Positions 26,895 through 39,305 of a DNA stretch of 64,000 bases are shown here, one piece after another. The DNA is from Diprion similis. Lineage: Eukaryota; Arthropoda; Insecta; Hymenoptera; Diprionidae. Positions within the stretch are counted from its first letter, which is position 1, and each line of letters begins with the position of its first letter. A model generated the notes under the pieces. That model worked only from the letters and a program-made list of their open reading frames with translations, was not told where the DNA came from and ran no database searches. The stretch is taken from contig NC_060117.1 in assembly GCF_021155765.1 (NCBI RefSeq), positions 3,231,001 to 3,295,000 on the forward strand, given 5' to 3'. The translations under genes and the position numbers were made by a program.

Positions 26895-27841
26895 GTAGTA
26901 GTAGTAATAATCATAATAATAATAACAATGCCAATACGATCTTGAGTTATAATAAAGAAGCTAAGATGAAAGGAAAAAAAAATACGTCAATACTTTGAGA
27001 AACCGAGTCATTCGTTAACTCGTTATTCTGACGGTTTACTTGGCAAATAAAAGAAAATTAAATAAAGTAAAAGGAAAGAAAAATCGAGACGAATATGAAA
27101 AGGTCTCGAAGAAATTGATCGGAATGAGAGAAAAAAAAAAAAGAAAAAACATTTACAACGTCATCCTGCGACTTATTCTTACATATTTAATTAACCATTG
27201 AAAAAACCCCTTCGCCGAATCTTGCGATTCAACTTTTAATTATTTTCACACTCATTCGAGCTTATTCTTTGTAATATTGTACATAAACCTATTATTCCTT
27301 ATTCGATTTCCTAATTTCTTTCATCTTCGTACGTATCGCGGTATGACAAAGGAGCAAAATTAACGAAAACAGAATAGCTCAAAAAAAAATTAAATCTAAA
27401 TTCATATAATGAGTTAAGCTTTGTATTTATTTATTTATTTATTTATTTTTTTTTTTTTTTGCTTTATATCTTGCGCGTGATTTTAAAATTACCATTACCA
27501 TTATTATTATTGTTATTATTACCATTGCTTTCGTTGTTCTCTTGATTATTATACATATAAATCAGCAGCAACAAATGCGATTAATTAAACAAAACACATA
27601 TTAATTAACAGCAACGATTGTGTGTCTATATGAGAAATCTACCGAGAACAAAGAAAACAAAAAACAAGATTTTCGCACGTGATTTGTAGAAGTTTATTTT
27701 TTTCAATTTCATTTTAATGTTGAATTAATGATTAATTATTATTTTACTATTACTGCGAATGTACATAATATCATATAAATATTGTATGTTTAGAAATAGA
27801 TAGTTTATTAATACAATCCTATAATTAATGGAATTACTCGG

Positions 27842-27890
<49 letters not shown>

Positions 27891-29050
27891 AACAAATATA
27901 TACATACATGTATAAATTATTTTTTTTCTTCACGAAAGAATGTTTTTTCTTATTCCTTTCCACCCTGTTTTGTACACTTGAAATGTAAGAAAAAAAGATA
28001 CGAGTAGAAGAGAAAATAAAAAATGAAAAAAAAACAAGCGTAATTCGTACGGTGATGCGTACAAAGTTGAATAAATAAAGTGAAAAACTTCGGTCGAATA
28101 TTTTATTTTCATCCCAATTGTTCACGTCACTGAAAACATTGTTTGCCCAAATTTTGTTAATTTTTTTTTTTTCATTTTCGCTTCTTCTTTCGTTTTTCGG
28201 GGTCGAAAAACTATTTCGTTTCAGAATCGATTTGTCGCCCGTGTCGTTATTATTATTATCATACCGTTTAATTTCCCGTCACGAAAGAGAGTGAAAAAGC
28301 TTGCCAAAAAAAAAAAAAATGAGAACAACTTCTCTTGTTTCTCAACATCGTTTATTATTCATTTTTTCATCAGCTTCATAAATTAATTATTTATACTTAA
28401 AATTATTATAATTTTTATTCTTTCACATAGTTTTTTTTTTTTTTTTATATATATATATTTCATAAATAAATACATTATTCACGGATTAGTACATGTAACG
28501 TAGTAGTTTTAAAAACTACACGTTTTATCATTAAATATTTAGTACCGTCTCTTTTTTTTTCCATGCTACTTATATAATATATATATATATATATATATTA
28601 TATTATAACGGTTTTTTTTTTGTTTCTTTTTTTTTTTCACCACCGAACAGATCTTCGCAACCGATAATATAAATTTATAACAACAACCTATAATCGCATC
28701 GATAATAATAATAATAATAATTGTACAAAAGAAATATACATTTTGGATGAAAAAAAAAAAAAAAAAATTTTTCCTCTCCAGCTCTTCTCCTTCTTTGAAT
28801 GAAATTCGTTTTCTTTGTTTATCAATTTTCCTTTCCTTTCATTTTTTTTTTTTTTTTCTCTTTTTTCCACTCACTCTCACCCTCTCTTTTGAGTTACCAT
28901 TTCAATACAGGTATTAAACAATACGTAAAGCAATTTTTTTTCTCCCGCTCAATTCGACAACAAAACAATTTGATTAATGATATTGTATAATCATAATCAT
29001 TATATGCATGTGCAATTTCAATACATATATGTGTGTGTTTGCACACCTAT
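25680..29050. other. AT-rich intergenic DNA between convergent genes
   Basis: WDR45B (+) and the four-TM gene (-) converge here, so both 3' UTRs lie at the edges; AATAAA words near 26145-26165 could serve WDR45B. The rest is simple sequence: ATT repeats near 25888-25928, AAT repeats near 26862-26895, a T run of about 48 near 27843-27889 and TA repeats near 26566-26588 and 28578-28598. No gene is seen. Confidence 0.6.
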
Positions 29051-32000
29051 TTAAACGTCAATCGGTTGCGAACCGCTGTTTTGAGTTTTGGTATTTTCAC
29101 CAACAACGGATCCGTTTGCAGTTGCGTTTTGTTTTTTAAAGAAATAAACCTCGTGTGTCAAACCCTTATTTTTACCCTCCAAAGTCTTGTAGGTACTGTA
29201 GACAACGAACCATATGTAAAAGTTGATTATCGTGATGAACAGAACGAACAGACCTGCGATTCGGAATATACATATATGAGGGTGAAAATTTTTGCCCATT
29301 ATTAGAAAAAGAAAATTTTTAAAAGTTTCACTTCAGATAAACAAAAGGAGAATAAATTGTGACCAGCTGTCGCAAAAAACTTCTCTAGACTCAAGTACGT
29401 GTGTTTTGTATCTATAATTTATTTTTCTCTTTTCTTTCGGGTGATAGAAATTTTTCTTTTTTTTTTATATATATATATATATTAGGGTGGCGTAAATAAA
29501 CCGACTGTAATTATTTTTTTTTTTTTTTTTGAGTCTCGTGTGACAAAATGTTAGTTTTTGATTTTTTAAGAGACCACTCCAAAGGACAGCTCAAAAAAAA
29601 AATTTAAGAGGTCGCTCCAAATTTTTTTAAATCTCAAAAATCGTCAAATAATTAAATGAAAAAAATTGTATTTTCAGTATTTTGTTTGATTTTTAATTCA
29701 TGTCGTGGTGTACTGTTATCGATTCTTTCTTACTAAATTAAAGAAAGAAAATTTATGAAATTTTAATATGACTATTAAAAGGTCTCTCGAAAAGATCTAA
29801 AGAGATGCACCAAAAAATTGAAACAAAATTATGAGCGACCTTTCAAAATTCAAATTTTGAACTGAAACTTTCGGAAACTTATTTTTTTTTTTGTCTATAA
29901 AATTATACCGTAACGAGAAAAACATGAAGAAAAAAAAATCGATTTTTGACGATTTCTGACGTATTAAAAAATGTGGAGCGACCTCTTAAAATTTTTTTTT
30001 TTTTAACTGTACTTTGGAGTGGGCTCTTAAAACATCAAACTCTAACATTTTGTCACTCGAGACTCGAAAAAAAAAAAAAAAAAAAAACAGTCGCTTTTTT
30101 TGGCCACCCTAATATATAATCTCATATTTTTTTTATTTGTTTCTGCATGAAAACAAATTTTGAAATTGCATCTGAATATAATTCGGAAACTCGATATCCT
30201 CCTTCTTCCATCTGAACTTCACTTTCCGTAATTCAGTTCTTTCGTAACTAATTTTCCAAATTTGAATACTAACGTTCGCCAATGTCCGCACTTCCGCCTA
30301 AAATCGCGATAAATGGACAATCCTGCTGGACGAGGAACAACGACATTATTCCGACAACGATCTCGGTCATCATAACCGTAATCCATGGAGCCATGAAATG
30401 ACGATTATTCTAAAAAGTGACATATTATTATATGAATAATTTATGTTCAAGTCATCGTGAAAATATTCGAATTTCAAAGGAAAAGAAAAAAAAAAAAATA
30501 GAAAAAAAAAACTTTCAACAAAGTTGAAATCCAACAAATTTATTTTTAGCGTATATAAGTATTTTTTCGCAACGTTACGATTCCAAAATATTTTTTATAT
30601 CGTCTTATTTTTGACTGTCCGAAGAGAAAAAAAAAAAAAAAACAACAATAATTTCAACGATCAACTATTCTATGCAATAAATTAATTCTCCGGACATCTG
30701 ATAAATTTTGAAAATCAATTTTGTTTCGTTTTTATTTGATTGTATTTTCATTTTTTTTTTTTTTTCTTCCTTTTGTTCTCTTGCAATTACTTTAAACGGA
30801 ATAAAAAAACCATTTCAATTAAATTGTTGAAGAAAAAGAAAAAGAAGAAAAATTACGTCACCATTAGAGATCCGTAGAGAAGAAGTATCGAGGAGACGAA
30901 ATGTATGATGGTAATAACAAGACCGCTGTACAAGGAGTACAATACCTCTGAGAAATGGAAAAAAAAAAAAACAGATAAATTTATATTACATTGAAAAATG
31001 TATTGTTATTGTTTATCGCGTTATTCACGATACCTTAACAAAAAAAATTCTGATTCATCTGAATAACCATTAATTATTTTAAACCGTATTATTAATTTAT
31101 TCATACGAGATATGCTGAACGGATAAAAATTTCTTCCTCGAAAATTTTACTGTAACAATTTTTTAAACAATATTTCGAAACTCAATCCATTCGATTTTTC
31201 CTACGTTATACTGTACAGGCTTGATTTCCATTTTTTTTTTTTCTTCTTACGATTTTTGTTTTTTTTTTAATTTTTGAAATTTTCCGCCAAATAGATTGCC
31301 GCGCTATTTATTTTTCATATATATATGGGGTATTCCACGCCAATTCAACCAGTGTTAAACCCCGACCATCTCAAAATCGTTTCATGTTACATTCTACTCG
31401 GTAAAAAACGTGACTTTTTGAAATTTTTAAACCCAAAATTATCTTTATATTAATAATTAGAAAAACCGAACATTTACGAGTAAATTGACCCTCATTCGAC
31501 GCTTACGATTTAATTCTGTGTTATATTTGGGTTTAAAAATTCTTCGCAATCGACTTCGAATATTCATAAAAAAAATAAACGGATTGATGAGAAATATTGA
31601 AAAAAATTCAGGCCGCGTTTTTTTTACCGAGTAGAATGTTAGAAAAAAACGTGAAACGATTTTGAGATGGTCGGGGTTTAACACTGATCGATTTGACGTG
31701 ACGAATACCCCATATACACACATATATATATGTATAATTATTCTCAAATTGCGAGAAAAACGCTAAATTTGAAGTATAATTTAAAAAAAAAAAAAAAAAA
31801 AAAAACCAATTACTAAGAATCGTCCGTAAAGTATTTCTTTACTCAATTTAAAGGCGTTTTGAGTGAATATTTTTTATTTCAAAACGAACTGGTTTTAGAT
31901 AATCGTAGATTATTGATGGATAGAATGCGGGCAAAAAGAATTTTTTTTTTTCAAAACTTTCACCGGTAGCGAGGTGATGAGCAACGTCCATTCTCTTTGT

Positions 32001-32379
32001 ATTCATATGCTTCGGTGATATTTCCTCCATCGCTTCTCTCTCCAACGCATCTTCGGTATCCCTTGCGACAAGCTCGCCTATCTCTTTAGCGTGTGCCAGA
32101 GCAAGAACCATTAACATCATAGTAAATCCGGACAAAATCTGTAGATACAGATAAATATTTATCTTTGTATTGTTTTTTTTTATTCATTAATTATTATTAT
32201 TATTATTATTTTTTTTCTTTCTTCTTCTTCTTCTTTTATATATTTTCGATTTTATACCGATTATAATTCAACATTGTTACGATTTTTTTCATATTCACCA
32301 GTTGGGTTATCGCGATGAGGATTGTCCCCTGCCTCAGGTTGAAAATGTGCATACAACCCTGGAGTAACCGCATTTTCAT
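29051..32379 (-). CDS. Four-transmembrane insect membrane protein, five exons, 226 aa
   Basis: In transcription order the exons are 32379-32299, 32138-31964, 30947-30862, 30409-30274 and 29253-29051; all junctions are GT-AG and phases agree. The start MKMRLLQGCMHIFNLRQG leads into TM1 (about 18-43). An acidic loop with ELVARDTEDALEREAMEE follows, then TM2 (91-113), TM3 (119-141) and TM4 (160-182, LFVLFITIINFYIWFVVYST). The tail is hydrophilic. Layout and N-terminus resemble the arthropod-specific four-TM family often labelled DUF4728, which to my recollection is related to the Pasiflora septate-junction proteins; I hold the fold with confidence and the family name loosely. TAGGGTGGC and TGGGGTATTC MITEs sit in introns 4 and 2. 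Confidence 0.85.
29483..30111 (+). mobile_element. Complete MITE, TAGGGTGGC terminal inverted repeats
   Basis: The ends are TAGGGTGGCG and GGCCACCCTA. Subterminal arms also match in inverse (TCGTGTGACAAAATGTTAG against CTAACATTTTGTCACTCGAG). TA flanks on both sides fit a TA target duplication. Internal sequence matches the truncated copy at 1-482 in opposite orientation. It lies in intron 4 of the four-TM gene and has no reading frame of its own. Confidence 0.88.
31326..31712. mobile_element. MITE, TGGGGTATTC terminal inverted repeats
   Basis: The left end TGGGGTATTCCACGCCAATT is mirrored by the right end, which reads ATTTGACGTGACGAATACCC then CA. Inner arm landmarks are GGTTTAACACTG and ACTCGGTAAAAAACGTGA with their inverses. 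TA flanks both sides. It sits in intron 2 of the four-TM gene. The right tip resembles that of the 9795-10386 element, so both may belong to one non-autonomous superfamily. Confidence 0.82.
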
Positions 32380-33486
32380 CGTTTTTTTTTTTTTTTTTTT
32401 TTTTGCCTTCCCTCGTTCCCTTTTTTTTACTCGTCGTCTCTTTTTCTTCTTTCTATTAATATTTTTATTACGATAATATAGAAGAATTATTATTATTATT
32501 ATTTTTTTTTTTCTCACATATCGGCGTGTATAACGTAATTCTAATAATACTAATAATAATAATCGATCTGAAACGAGATTAAGACTATAGGATAAACAAG
32601 TTTCAACGAAAAATTTAGGTATTTTATATTGAAAATTGGGGGGAAAAAAAAAAAAAAAAATTAACAAAATTTGAAAAAACATTTACTGATTGTTTACCTT
32701 GATTATTATTATTATTATTATTTATTTATTTATTTTTCTGACAGATTTATGGCTGTAGAGTTGGATAGAGACAATTGAGGATCAATGTTCAATATTTACC
32801 TGTGAATTTGACAATTGTTTTTTTTTTTTTCTTTTTCTTTTTTTTGCCTATTGTAAATTTTTATTCCAATTCGTCGTTCTAATTATATCCAGTTCCGTTT
32901 CCGTTCAACCGATTACGACTCTTTCACGTTTACGTACGGCAAAAACAGTCGGTCTCTGACACCTATAGAATTAAATCAATAACTTTCCCCTTTCGGGTTC
33001 AGTTATACCGGTGAAATGGTACGCCATACACGATACACCCTGTAAAACGAGCTGCGATGCAGTTCAAAAGTGTGTGTGTGTGTGTGTGTGTGTATGCAGT
33101 TGACGAATGCAGAAATACTGCAATTCTATCGAATATATGTAATTGAGTTACGTCGATACCTTCGATGTCTGAAATCTCAATTATTTACGCGTGATAATGA
33201 GACACAAACAAACGTTTATCGTATTTCGAAACTTCACACAATTTTATAGACGACTAAATAATGGCGTCTTCCTCCCGCTGCTGCTATGTTCAAACCTATA
33301 CTATTCCTAATTCTTTTCCTCTTGTGGATATAAGTGGAGATACGCGAAGCGCCTGTCGACAGGCAGCCGGACATGCGCATTGCGATATCTGCAAAGGCGT
33401 AACTCTAGAGTATTAACTCGGTTGAAAAAATTTTTTTTTACATGTAATATTTTGGCCTCAATTTTCTTACTCGGGGATTTTTAGGG
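32380..33486. other. Upstream flank of the four-TM gene
   Basis: This should contain the promoter of the minus-strand four-TM gene. A TG repeat lies near 33071-33094 and ATT repeats near 32700-32720. On the plus strand, 33261-33416 is an open frame of 51 codons beginning MASSSRCCYVQTYT with a good start context; it has no recognised homologue and no intron evidence, so I do not call it a gene. Confidence 0.45.
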
Positions 33487-33850
33487 ATACTGATCACGAA
33501 TCTGAAGTCAGAATTAGGGTGTGTCGCCATTTTGGGTCCGCCATCTTGGACTTAGAAATTGTCAAATTCTGACTTCAGATTCGTGATCAGCGACCCCGAA
33601 AACTTCCGAGTAATATGTTTCAGCCGGAATCATCGAATTGTGATGGTTTTTTTGATTTTACATCCGCCATATTGGATCCGCCATCTTGGATTTAGAAACT
33701 GTCAAATTCTGACTTTAGATTCCTGATCAGCAATCCCGAAAACTCCCGATTAACAAGTTTCGGCCAGAATCATCGAATTGTGATGGTTTTTTCGATTTTA
33801 CATCCGCCATATTGGATCCGCCATCATGGATTTAGAAATTTTCAAATTAC
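33487..33850. repeat. 140-bp tandem repeat rich in GCCAT cores
   Basis: CCATCTTGGA or CCATCATGGA begins at 33541, 33681 and 33821, an exact 140-bp period. Each junction carries paired CCGCCATATTGGATCCGCCA words. The left edge forms a perfect inverted repeat: CTGATCACGAATCTGAAG at 33490 onward is the inverse of CTTCAGATTCGTGATCAG near 33573-33590. GCCAT followed by NTTG matches the PHO/YY1 core. A further inverse copy (AAAATGGCGGA) lies near 33973. Confidence 0.75.
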
Positions 33851-34779
33851 GATTACGACTGACTTACGAAATGGCTATAAGTTAGTGTGTTAAAACAGTT
33901 CGTGGGATGATTTTTTTTTTTTTTTTTTTTATCTTTTTTACTACGAATTATAACCTCTGAAAACGGAATTTCAAAATGGCGGATTCAGATTATCGATCGT
34001 TTTTAACGCTTTGTTCTCAAACCAGCTTTTGTCCGTCATATGCGATTCACCGTTTTGAATTAAAAAATTTTAAACACGAGATTCGTAATCAGTGCGGAAA
34101 TAATTGCAGCGTCGTTTAAAATCTTCAATTAATTAATTTTCCATGAATCTAGATTTTCCCAATTTTCGTTCATCGAAAATATAATCGACTGTATAAATTT
34201 TGATCACCTGACTTACTTTTTGAAATCACTTTTTTCTTTATTCTTTTGCAGTTGTTGATCGGTTGATTTTCGTATTACATGAAATTTTTTTTCATTGGTG
34301 AGTTTTCATTAGTTCAATTAGTTCACCTTTCCATGTAATTGTTAATCACGTAATTTCGACTTTGGATTATTGCCAATATTATAAAAAAAAAAAAAAAAAA
34401 AAATTGCCTCTATAAACGATATTCTTTCCCCGAGTAAAATTTCAAACTATTGCAATAGTGTATCAATCAAAGTATCTGATGATAAAAATTCTGAATCAAT
34501 CGGTTTTCAAAAACACGTTTAACAATCCATCCCTAATAGTCATGGAAAAAAATTATTATTAGAAAATGTTTTTTATGGGAAATAAAATTCCCTCACTTTT
34601 CCCCCGACTATTCCTGATCGTTTTTCGGAATTACCTGACAGTTCCTTACTTTCAAATTTTCCCTAACCAATGGTCACCATGAACAATAACAATAATAGTA
34701 TACCCAACGATCGATCATTTAGGAGGTTGAACAGATGTAGGAAAAATATATAGTATATTCCTGCGATACATTAAAGGTT

Positions 34780-34793
34780 GTTGCCTTAGCAAC
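34780..34793. promoter_or_regulatory. RFX X-box, GTTGCCTTAGCAAC
   Basis: The 14-mer is two perfect half-sites (GTTGCC and AGCAAC, two-base spacer) and fits the RFX-factor X-box consensus that marks promoters of ciliary genes. It lies about 0.9 kb upstream of the first coding exon I can place for the C22orf23/EVG1 homologue, on the gene's 5' side. Function is inferred. Confidence 0.6.
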
Positions 34794-35179
34794 GAGTTTA
34801 AACAATGTCGTTCATTTCCTGCCGCATCAGGAAGAAAGAAAGGAAGAAAGGAAGGAAGGAAGAACGGAAAGGATAAGAAACGGTTTAAAACGTAAAAATT
34901 CCACACCCTGCAGCGCCCTTCGATTTTTTACTCCATGAACAATCAAATATACCTCTAGGTAAGTTTTTGCAAACAGACCTATCCTCGCTCTACGATCGCA
35001 TTGACAGTTCTGCTATATTTATATGTATGGAGAATTCCATGGAAACCCAACGAACGTCTGACCTTCACGATTTTTGATTCGATTCAAAAAAATTTCTGCA
35101 ATTTGTTCCACCTATGAACAAGTAGCCTGATTTTTTTCTAAAATTTTATGATCAACTCTTTACTTATTTACCAATATTG

Positions 35180-35512
35180 ACAGTGATTTTGAAAAAGACC
35201 TTTGTTATAGAATTATCAAAAACTGTATTTTTAATACACGAACCCATGATGGGTCATTTTATTTCAATTTTTTCTTCCACCACCGTTAATTTTTCTTAGT
35301 CAATTAAAACATTGTCTAAACGGATTCCCAAAAAATTCTCAACACTTTGATTTTTCGCTTAGAATATTCCAAGATCGGTTTTTAAGCAATGTTTTAGTTG
35401 GTCAAAAAGTTTATAAGTGTTTAAAAAAATTAGAAAAATAAACGGAAAAAAAGGAAATACAGTTTTTGAGAATTCAAAAGAAAAACAGATCCTCTTCAAA
35501 ATCAGTCTCATC
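35180..35512. repeat. Imperfect fold-back sequence upstream of the EVG1 homologue
   Basis: CAAAAACTGTATTT near 35217 is the inverse of AAATACAGTTTTTG near 35455. GTGATTTTGAAAAAG near 35182 mirrors CTTCAAAATCA near 35493, and TTAAAACATTG mirrors CAATGTTTTAG nearer the centre. Arms are diverged, so this is probably an old MITE. No gene is present from 33851 to 35600 apart from the X-box. Confidence 0.5.
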
Positions 35513-35713
35513 ATTTATAAATAATTAACCAAACGAATAAGAAATCAAAGTGCTGTTTCAGAGTTGTGACGATAGCGGAAAATTTTTGAAAAAACAATCG
35601 AAAATGGTGAGGATATGACGTTTGTCGGGTTTCCGTGGAATTGCCGACGAATGCGCTTTGTTTTGCTGCAGATCCTTTTGACACATCGAGAGGCAAGTTT
35701 AAAACTGCAAGCC

Positions 35714-37674
35714 ATGGAACCAAGGACCGAAAGGGTCGCCATTGGCGTCGGAGCGATCCACAATCCAGCGAGAGCGCAATACAGCGAGGAAACGCGAGAT
35801 TTAATCAAGAGTACGAAATCCAGAAACAAATATGAATGTTTTTACAGTATGGGCATTAAAAAGTCCACTTTTTGTGGCAGTTTTCGTTCCGTAAAGTGAC
35901 GCTTTATACGGCAGCGAACAAAGTTGCGGAATAAAGTCTTTATTCCGCAGTTTTGACGCGCAGTTCGAAGTGCGCATCCCAAACTGGCGAATAAAGTAGC
36001 TTCGTCGAACAGATCGCGACATAACCTCACTCTTCGTTTTGCTTTTCAATGCCCATAGCGTAAAAAATATTGTATGTGGCATGCCCGTAAACCGTTTTTT
36101 GGCTCGGATAATTTCAGTACTCGCTTCCGGCTCGCCTTCAGCTCGTCCTGAAATCTTTATCCTTGCCAAAAAAAAAAAAAAAAAAAAAAAACAGGCGGTT
36201 TACGGGCATGCCACATAAATAGCTATTATTGAGTCGATCGATAATAAGGATTTATCTGTTTATTTGTTTCTTTTTTTTCTTTTCCTAATTTGTCAATTTT
36301 TCATAATCCTTATCGCGTTCGATTTTTTTTTCCTTCTTTCTTCTTCGTTCGCTAATATCTGTGGCATAAATTATATGATCAGTTCTTATGGAGGAGGCTA
36401 GACTCACTATGATGCAGAGGAAATCTATACAAGACGCTGTCGACAGAGGTGAATCACTGCCCCCACCTTCTTCGGCTACGAAAACCGCAAAAACGAAGAA
36501 CGAAAAATTTGCCGAAGCTCAGGTATCCTTAAACAACGCTGTGTTATTATGCTCAATTCAATTTCATCTATCTATCTATCTATCTATTTATTTATTTATT
36601 TATTTACTCTACTCATTTTTTTCTTATCCAATTAAACATCGACGAGGAAAATTTTATCCATTCAAGGGGTTGCTCTTATGAAATTATCAAAATCCACATG
36701 CCTCAAACGAAAAAAATGGTCAAATGGATTCCAAAGAATTACCATTCGACGCAGAAATGAAGAAATGACAGTAAATTCGTAAAATTCATGCCATTTCTTT
36801 ATTTCTACATCAAACGAACATACATTGGAGTGTTTTCGTTCGGTATTGCTTATAGTTAAAGACAATATTATTTACACAGGTCATGTTTCCATGCGTATGG
36901 AAGAAACGATCGCAGGATATAATTACAAAAAGCGGTGCCTACGAAAGGGAACAGTTTAGACGGACGGCGCCATTGCGTAAGGATTTTTTTATTACATTTT
37001 TACAATCTGCTCCTCAATATTTCGTGTAATAAGTTTACCAGAGAATATTTCAAAAATTCGTAGTAGTTTTTTTGTTTTTTTTATTTCTTTCTTTCTTTCT
37101 TTCTTTCTTTATTTATTCTTCCACAGTTACTTTATAGCTTCAAAGTGATTTTCTATTTCAATCCTCGGTTTTTCCCCCCAGTTAACAAAGAGAAACAAAA
37201 ACGTCATCTCGCATGCATGATGGCATTTGGTAAAGACATGCCGCCCACTCCACACGGTCCAAAACTACTTCACAGAGGTCGAAAAACAATGCGTAAAATA
37301 CCAGATGACGTCGATCCGTTGAACGAAAGTGAGTTATTCTTTTCTAAATTTCTTGTTTCTTTGAAAAAAGAAAAAAAAAAAAAAAAAAAAAAAATTTAAA
37401 ACTTGATTTAAACTTATTTTGGCTTAAAAATTATAATTTTACCACAGTTGTCAAATCGATCGAGGAAAGAATCGAGTTCGTTCGCGAAATGGAAAGCTTG
37501 GGTCAGGGTAAAAAGTATCGCCCTATAATACAGCAGGAAATAGCTCAGAAATTGAGACTATTAGAAACGATCGATAAGCAGAGATCAGCCGATGTTAAAA
37601 AAATCATACAAAGATTCGAGGGAGATAGATCGTCACCAAAACCTCCCTTTCCTCTCGGCGAGTTGGACTGCTGA
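35714..37674 (+). CDS. C22orf23: UPF0193 / EVG1 (C22orf23) homologue, five exons, about 235 aa
   Basis: Exons are 35714-35810, 36383-36522, 36880-36976, 37182-37328 and 37448-37674, phase-consistent. The protein has the UPF0193 blocks in order: YSEETRDLIKILMEEARLT, GAYEREQFRR, EKQKRHLACMMAFGKDM and the C-terminal IEERIEFVREMESLGQGKKY then IIQQEIAQKLRLLETID. Human C22orf23 is close in length. The molecular role is not established; expression of the family in ciliated tissue is my recollection, and the upstream X-box fits it. The start is uncertain: ATG 35714 is the conservative choice, but an ATG followed by a GT donor at 35602-35604 could splice to 35673 and extend the N-terminus. Intron 1 holds a two-module MITE. 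Confidence 0.9.
35848..36217 (+). mobile_element. Two-module MITE (A then B), copy 1
   Basis: Module A (35848-36057, 210 bp) runs from TATGGGCATT to AATGCCCATA. A 15-bp linker near GCGTAAAAAATATTG follows. Module B (36073-36217) runs from TATGTGGCATGCCCGTAAAC to its inverse ending GGGCATGCCACATA, with an A run before the right arm. Both modules have TA at their tips. The same A-linker-B unit is at 41515-41888 in reverse order. It sits in intron 1 of the EVG1 homologue. Confidence 0.88.
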
Positions 37675-38748
37675 TAATTAATTCGCTCTCTCATAATTCA
37701 TGATAAAAAAAAAAAAAAAAAAAAAAAAAACGGAGACGAAGAGGCGAAAGTAAAGTATTTAAACTAATCATCGAGTAATGACATTGTTTTTTTTTTTTTT
37801 TTCTCATCAAGACGTGGAAACGTTAGAATAAATAAATAATAATTTCAAAGTATGTATCGAGAATTGTCCAGAATTTCAACTGTGTAACGATTATTTGAAA
37901 CCGATTTTTCGGCAAGTTTCATATGTGAATGAATAAAATAAAGAAAGAAACACAATTTATAGAACAATAAAAGAAAAATTTATCACCTTAACGATCGCCG
38001 ATTTTAAATAATCATTTGTAACGTTCTTTTTCTCAACTATTTCGTTTCTCAATTTTCAAATTATTCACATTCGAAGCATAATACGATGCGTCATATATAT
38101 ATATATATATATATTCGATGAATATATTCTAGTAGGTGACAATCAATATTTGAGCCCAAATTCCGAATTCCCTAGCCGAGCGGTAATTTCCTAGAATTTA
38201 TGCCGTTCATTCTTCACGTAGCCCGACTTTCTTTTACCGATAAATTGAAATTCAACGTTAAATCAGACCCACATTGACGTAGTTTTAATTAATCAAATTA
38301 ATTTTCCTGTACATTCATGAACGCTTGCAGTCACATATATTTATTGGCAAATAAAATATCCCATTCTGGCCAAAATCATGCATTTGCATCAGCTGACCGG
38401 TACAACTTTTCATGGTAACGGGCTACGACGAGAAATCATCAGGATTATCCATCATAATATATTAATCATGAATTGACGAAATCGATGATCGAAATTTTGT
38501 TTATTAAATCAGTTACTCTCTGTCTTTCTTTCACTGATAATTCAATTCTTGAATAAAATTTGCACCATTCTAAAAGCCGGAACTGTAATTGTGGATGAAA
38601 AAATCCGTACGTATATATATATATATATAATAACAAAAAAATGACCACGACCATCTTTATTTTTGTATGAGGGATATGATATCACTAATAATCTAAAATC
38701 TAAAAATAACCGGATTACGGACAGGAAGAGAGAAAGAGAAAGGGAGAG

Positions 38749-38806
<58 letters not shown>

Positions 38807-39305
38807 TGATTGTAGGTATAGAGTCCGTCAGTCATATTAAATCCCTCCTTTCCAACTTGAGCCTGAGGGTACGAAAAGCAGGTATTTCATAGCCAGTTAG
38901 TCTTGTAACTTGTTGCCTGGCTTCAAGTGTGTTTGTATTTTTTCCATGCGCGCGCACATTGTGGCAAACATTAATCCCGAGAAGATTATTTATCTAATCT
39001 TGTTACGCTGTGACGTTCTTTTACGCAACTACACCGCGACGACGCTACAGTCGATTCATTTCATTATTGGTATTCACATTGCTCAGTGTGTTTTCCAACA
39101 GATAGTGAAGTAGAAGTGCAGACCGCAAAGTCTATTTGCATGTTGAATGTAAAATTTTATTGTAACCGAACGCCGCGTCGTTTCGACGTTTCGGGAGTAT
39201 GTATTAATGTTACCACGTGAAAGTGATGGAGTAATTGGTTAATTAATATATACATATATATGATTTGAAAGTGAAGTTTAGGAAAAACACCGATGTGATC
39301 AAGTG
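37675..39305. other. Intergenic DNA with GA microsatellite
   Basis: AATAAA words near 37830 and 37930 can serve as poly(A) signals for the EVG1 homologue. A GA repeat of roughly 75 bp lies near 38731-38806 and a TA repeat near 38095-38114. The last 300 bases before 39306 should hold the promoter of the first BRAT1 copy. No other gene is seen. Confidence 0.55.
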
